Shown here piece by piece: positions 58,661-64,000 of a stretch of DNA of 64,000 bases (position 1 is the stretch's first letter; each line of letters starts with the position of its first letter). Source of the stretch: Trametes villosa (lineage: Eukaryota; Basidiomycota; Agaricomycetes; Polyporales; Polyporaceae); NCBI GenBank assembly GCA_002964805.2, contig PUDQ02000010.1, forward strand, positions 558,001 through 622,000, read 5' to 3'. The notes beneath the pieces are model-generated. The model saw only the letters and a program-made list of their open reading frames with translations. It made no database searches and was not told where the DNA came from. Both the position numbers and the translations under genes were made by a program.

Positions 58661-59671
58661 GAGCATAACGCGTACCTGGTACAGAGGAGTCTCGAGCACG
58701 TAGATGGGCGGCATTGTGTGAGGGTCGCGAGTGGTGTGGTGAGCTCGAAGATGTGGCGGGATGAGAGCAACAGTACGCGCGCTCTGAGCGCGACGTGTGA
58801 CTCTCGTCCCGTACCAGCACCTCCCGCGAGGCGTGACGAGCTCTCATTGACCAATTGTGCGCGCACAGGGTTTTTTGACTTGGGGGTAGAGGGCCAATAC
58901 TGGCATGTCCGATTGATGAGGTTTTGCAGAGAATTAAAATCCTACATCAACACCTCTAAGTATGCTAAACAGCTGACATAAAGCATTGCACTGTGTGGCT
59001 TTGACAAAGGGGCTTCATGTACCTCCATATGTCAAAGTTCAAGACCTATGTCGCAACTATCACCCAGCTTGTCAGCCGGCCGCACATTATAATCCACTCA
59101 TAATGGCCTAGTCGAGGCGCATAAGGCTACTTTAAGCTGACCATAAGCGAGGAGTGCAATTGTAAGGCTCTTACATGTTGGGGGCGATGTTTGCAACATA
59201 CTGACAACATCCTGTTGATTTGAACCTGCCTATTCTTCACATGTAGTAACGTCAGAAGACATTTGCCAGAGAGTACAAGGAGTGCTCAGTATCTTACACA
59301 CAGGGCAAGCAATGTACACAGGTCACTGCCCTGATTGAGTGAGTATTCATGTCCCTTTGTCACAATTGTCTTGTTAGAGAACATTGTCTACAGCATTGTA
59401 AGCAACTGATTTGATTTTTGGCATCTAATTGAAGGAGTATTTCAGCCTTGCTTACTGATAATTGAGCACCCTAGCATAGAAGGGCTGGTCTTACTGACTC
59501 TATCTCTAGATCTTTGAACACTAGTATTTCTCAAGCTTCTTTTGATAGTTTGATCTCCTTTCTTGCTCATTATGCTAGCTTATTCAATTTCCAAGCCATC
59601 CTTCTGGCATCTCCATAGAGATTTTATCAGCAGAAACAACCTAACACAACTTGAAATTTACCTGATGTGGC

Positions 59672-59720
<49 letters not shown>
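59672..59720. repeat. (TA)n microsatellite
   Basis: About 24 TA units inside Y copy 7; copy 3 has only ATTTGGTGTATATTTG-like sequence at this place. Confidence 0.95.
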
Positions 59721-59723
<3 letters not shown>

Positions 59724-60236
59724 TACAGCTATAGATCTAAGGGAATGAACTTGGTTTGCTATCTCCACTGTTATCAACAACATAATGATTGATTACTTGG
59801 ATGTAGGGGCATTTTTGTGTATATTTCACCTGCAGTAACACTCAATCAGCATATCAACAAGGGTTTACTTTATTAGCTTGTTATGTACAAGAACTAGATC
59901 CAATACTACTAATGGTTTCAAGGACTGTAATCATGTTTGAGGTATTAGGTGTGCCCCATTGGACAGATCTCAAAAAGCTGAATCTGATGACATATAACAC
60001 TGTAGGGGTCTGTGCACAAAGGGTTGAGATGTAACCCAGCCAAGCTCAATGTGGCTGAGCTGTGGCACTAATGGGGAATTGTTGCTCTAATTGTGAGTGC
60101 TATAGTGGACATTACATTGTAATTTTTACACAGTGTGATCCTACTCATAGATAGTTCCCTGCCAACACTTGTTTCACTTGATTTGGACTGCCTGAGCTCG
60201 AGATACAAAGGGATTTGTGTCAAGAGCCAAACAAGA

Positions 60237-60289
60237 CCAAAGCTGATGGCAGGGTACGCGGATTCTGCATTCCCTGCCATCAGCTTTGG
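60237..60289. repeat. Hairpin cassette A in Y copy 7, imperfect
   Basis: A 23-bp stem with mismatches where GGGAACGC became GGGTACGC and GCGTTCCC became GCATTCCC. Confidence 0.9.
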
Positions 60290-60814
60290 CTTTGTTTGTT
60301 CTCAGCCACAGCTGGCATCAATGACCCCCCTTTTCTCTTGATCTAATACATTCAACAGGATGTAACACCTCAGCATTTGCCTGCCTAGCACACCACAGGA
60401 GGTGTTTCATTGACTGGGCCATGGTATCATGCTGAAAACCCTGAACAAACTGATTATACTATACACTGCTGCCATTTTGAGCACAATTTGAGTATTTATG
60501 CAGCCTGTGGGTACTGTTGTAGCATATAGCATACCCCATTGAATAGGGACTGAAGAGCTGAATCCAATGGTATATAATGCTTGGGGGTTTTGTGCACATT
60601 GTACTGAAATATGAGCCATAGGAGCTGAATGTGGCTGAATTGTGGCACTAATGAGGATTTGTTGCCTTGTTTATTAGTACTAGAGTGAGGATTACATTTC
60701 ATTTTGTACACCATTGGATTCTACTCACTCATAGCTTTCTCATGATATAAAATACATGATATTTGGACTATCCAGTGGCCCAAAATGAAAGCATTTGTGT
60801 TAGGAGCCAAACAT

Positions 60815-60872
60815 GTACAAAGCGGGAGGCACGCCGACGCGAATCCGCGTTGTCGTGCCTTCCGCTTTGTAC
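60815..60872. repeat. Hairpin cassette B in Y copy 7
   Basis: A 19-bp stem (60815-60833 with 60854-60872) with one mismatch. Confidence 0.9.
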
Positions 60873-62328
60873 TTGTTTGTTCTCAGCCACACCTTACATT
60901 ATTGCCCCCTCCTGTAGTTCTTTTGGCCACTGCTCCTCCAGTTCTGCTTCAAATGGCATGTGTCATATACTGCTATGAAGGTGCTCCTGAGCTGTACAAT
61001 ATGGGGGTATTGATGGGTATTAATGACCATCATATTCTCTATTAAATCTTATGAGAAGGACACATAAATCACTTACTCAGCCTGTACAGCAGTGTACAGT
61101 TAATTTGAACTGATTACTATGATATCATTAGACCCTGCTTAGGTCTGGAAAGTACCTAGGGGTGTAGTTTTGATACAAGCACCCCTCTGTCCCTTTAAAC
61201 CATCAATGTCTTATTCACCAAGCAAAAAAGCAGTAAATCGCTGTTCACATAGTAGTCTCCTTACTAAATGGTGTATATCTTTGCTCCTTAATACACCTAT
61301 GGTCAAGGGTTACCTGATGTGATTCTTTCTGTGGCCCAATACCCTCTAGTTATTGGGCAAAAGTGGTTTCTACTCCATTTGAAACAATGCTAGCATCCAA
61401 AAGCCTAGATTTTCTCTCCAGCTTTTAGCCACAGCACATCCACATTTTGCTCAAACAACAAGTGCAGTATACCATTAGGAAGGCATTTCCGAAGGCTATC
61501 TAATGGTGATTTTCAGTGCTGACCTCCTGAGTCATCACTGCTGCTGGTATGTGGCAAAAGAACACTTATAAGCACCCAATGAGAGACAGTGGGCAATGCA
61601 TGGCCCATACCTCCTTCAATTTGTATCTAAAATGCATGCATTGTATACCATTAGAAAGCTGGTTTCAAGCTCTAACTGATCAGGGTACATCATTTTAGAA
61701 TAGCCTTCAGGCTCCATAATTATGCATGATTTGATGTCATTGTTAGATGAGCAGCCAAAGAGGCATTGACTATTACTTTGTTGTAAAGACCTCAGTATAT
61801 GTGAAGAGACAGTGTTAGATGTACAGTTACCAATCAAGCAGTTGTAGCAAGATCACACCTCAGTGTATTGTGACTGAAGTATGGTTGTGAAGAACAGCTA
61901 CATCATCTCAGTATGGGTTAATGTTATATGACTATTATTGCCATATTCCTGATATGTAATCAATGTGTATACTCCTTATAAAAGCATTAGTGTCATGCTT
62001 TGTGGCTTCAAACAGTGGTTGGCAGAGTGACTGCCCATGCTGTGCCACCTAGGGTTACACAGGCGCCCACTGATGAGCATTAGAGGAAGGTTAGCACAGC
62101 AGTCAGAGTGGCTGTGTGCATGATCTAGTCTCTAACCCTAGAGTTTCTAATGGCTTGCGACCCTAACCCTACGTTTGTATGTGGAAGTTGTATGTGGCAC
62201 TTATTTCAGATCTAATGATTTGTTAGCTGAGATTGAAAATATTTTCCCACGGGGTCGAATTGGCGTCACACATTTTGGCTGGGAGCTCACCCCATAAGAA
62301 ACGATTTCTTCGTTCCTCATCAATCGTA

Positions 62329-63136
62329 ACATTGTGCAGTGCACCGGCGTTGCCTACACCTGTGTGCACTCAGCCAAAACCAATGAGTACAGTTTCTCAT
62401 GTGCCCTTGCCATCGCATTTCCGCTGCCCTCCGCGCTTCATGAACACGTTATATGATCAAACGCGCTGATGTAGTGATTCGGTTTGTTTTGTGAGTCTTC
62501 TAGGGAGCTCGTTCGAGCGGATCGGCACTTACGCCCATGACCTTGCACGTCCACTAACAGTTTTTGGGGTGGCTGTCGTGCTGATCGCACTGGTTGCTGT
62601 TGCATCTTCTAAGGGAAGCACAGGTGTGCGATACGTACGACGTACAATACCATATCTTCGATGTCCTGACATACACTTGCGCCATTCCCTGACATATTTT
62701 GCTGTTTGCTCGTGGCGAACGGCCCCCGCTGTATGCCACGATCACGTGGTCGCGATGCTTCTATGGTATCGTGCTTGCCCGAAACGGTTTCATGGGCTTC
62801 GGCGCGTAAGTTCAGTCGCCCAGGCCATCAATGGACAATGCACATTGTCAAGCGGCGCTCAGATACCGCGACATCCCCCTCCCCTCAATGAAACCCTGTA
62901 CTAAATGTCAGCAGCTACATGCGATGTATATGTTCTAAACATACCTTCATTGCCACATTCCGCGCTGTTACCGCTACCCGTGTGACCGACACAGACCAAC
63001 ACTGATGGGGGGCCGTGACGATCACCCATTCGCTCTCCACACGTCCGGGCGGTGGAACAGATCAGTTCTGTTGTAGCATACGTGGGCCACGGCGCCAATC
63101 CCGCACTGGGACAGTACACTACGTAGTTCTAAGCCA
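62329..63136. other. Stretch without a clear gene
   Basis: A frame near 62510-62620 encodes a hydrophobic run (LTVFGVAVVLIALVAVA) that could be part of a membrane-protein exon, with a possible donor at GGTGTGCGATAC. No convincing partners were found. Confidence 0.35.
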
Positions 63137-64000
63137 TTAAATGTCTATGATTTCCTCGCCGTTCTCTACGACGACGCGGAAGCCTGCCTCCTCCAACTCA
63201 GGCCGCATCTCCCCCTGCATCCTCCCTTGCCCTTCGCCCCGTCGTTTACCTCGCGCATTGCCCGACGAGGTCCCTCCCTCCTGCGCGACCGATGGGCCGG
63301 CTTGGGCATGCGGATCGGATCCACAGTCCTCACGACGTGCCGGGACAGGCGGCGTCGGGGAGCACTCGCGCGCCTCGGTCGACGGACGGACCTGAGGTGG
63401 ACCTTGCGTAGCTTCAGCGCGCGTATGCGCCAGCCAACCGGAGCACTCGCGACCAGTGAAGGGTGCCGGCGTGCTGTACTCGGTTCCGTCCTCTCCGGAT
63501 GGCGCCGGCGGAGGTGCGGGTATCCAGCCGTCGCGGCCGGAGACAACTTGGATCGCGCGCGCCGTTTCGAGGAAGTGCAGCACTTCCCCGAGGCCGAGCA
63601 GACGTTGAATGTCGGGGCGGCGCAGAAGCACGACCGGGGCGCCCGGTTGGATGGCGACGATCGCGCCGTTCGTACCCGCATACCCGTGCCACGCGGTCTC
63701 GCCCTCAATCCAGTAGCACGCTTGCAACCCCTCGCGGTCCATGTTCAGCTCGGGTGGGTCCACCCAGCGTGCGATCAGGCGTCCCCGCTCTTCGTAAACG
63801 CGTGCCCAGTAGAGCACCGGGCCCTTACAGTCCTAACGCAAGTATGTCAGTCAGGCTGTACACAGATTACGGTGCGTGACTCACCGCGCTCCATACCGCA
63901 ACCCATACATGACCAGGCTCGGAGAACCGGTCGAAAAGGGCACTTGGACTTCCTCGGAAGCTGCCTACAGAGTCGCAGCCGAGCTTGTGCGCGCGCTCGT
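63137..64000 (-). CDS. Paralogue of the 28-kb VIDLT-motif gene, 5' end beyond the window
   Basis: Exon 63832-63137 follows a 52-bp intron (63884-63833) and a partial upstream exon that runs off the window. The upstream exon ends EPGHVWVAVWSA, matching GRRWMAVWAE of the 28-kb gene at the same intron position. Downstream both have VVL(L/V)RRPD followed by a Leu-rich G-E/N-(V/A)L segment. The middle is Pro/Ala/Arg-rich. The C-terminus is FRVVVENGEEIIDI, a hydrophobic-Asp ending comparable to VIDLT. The open frame is intact over the visible part. Function unknown. Confidence 0.7.

Larger units (their letters stand above)
58879..62328 (-). mobile_element. Y family copy 7, full length
   Basis: It starts CTTGGGGGTAGAGGGCC after A and ends CATCAATCGTA before A; 3.45 kb. 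It is longer than other copies through small insertions, including a (TA)n tract. Hairpin A (60237-60289) has gained two mismatches and hairpin B (60815-60872) one, so this copy looks older than 4 and 6. Confidence 0.85.

Overview
The window reads as nuclear DNA of a filamentous basidiomycete (Agaricomycete type). Host-type genes are split by many 45-60 bp GT-AG introns with CTAAC-like branch sites. There are no operons or ribosome-binding sites. The mobile-element families present (KDZ transposases with CxC1/CxC2 clusters, a DUF6570-type Helitron, a LINE tail) are typical of mushrooms. GC-rich gene islands alternate with AT-richer, gene-free repeats. Gene models below were built by hand from splice signals and frame continuity; no database search was possible.

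Layout. 1-1471: 5'-truncated host gene of unknown function. 1608-4889: first full copy of a 3.3-kb non-coding family, called Y here. 4890-6802: fragments of a second small family (Z). 6852 to about 25.6 kb: a KDZ transposase gene (CxC2 type) whose first identified intron has grown to 15.5 kb by nested insertions. These are a truncated Y copy (7432 to about 10.0 kb) and a decayed autonomous Helitron (about 10.5-22.95 kb), itself split by a TIR insertion X (13120-17777) that holds another Y copy (14071-17333). 26162-27815: small Cys-cluster gene in which a whole TA-flanked MITE serves as an intron. 28197-29451: intact six-exon gene ending in a SUMO-interaction-like motif. 29.75-34.32 kb: Y copies. 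34.3-37.2 kb: degenerate DNA with a LINE tail. 37381-41831 (minus): host gene with a full Y copy in its intron. 42366-43285: Z element with perfect 64-bp TIRs. 44312-44710: a MITE. 45196 to about 45744 (minus): a small decayed gene.

45791-58660 is a complete 12.87-kb KDZ DNA transposon. It has about 540-bp nearly identical TIRs and an 8-bp target duplication, GAGCATAA. It carries three plus-strand genes: a CxC1-type transposase, a protein with an RNase H1 N-terminal-like hybrid-binding motif, and a protein with an HMG-box-like segment. Between its left TIR and the transposase lie a 24-bp-period palindrome array and several 5-bp-phased heat-shock-element arrays. The last Y copy (58879-62328) and a 3'-complete paralogue of the 28-kb gene (63137-64000, minus) close the window.

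The most notable signals are these. (1) The Y family has asymmetric terminal inverted repeats, a subterminal hairpin, T^T insertion without target duplication, and long perfect hairpin cassettes that occupy exchangeable slots; this fits a non-autonomous Helentron/Helitron2-like lineage. (2) Perfectly phased heat-shock elements lie upstream of the KDZ transposase. (3) Three separate cases show transposons sitting in or forming introns with the reading frame preserved. (4) A Helitron encodes a USPL1-like cysteine peptidase.
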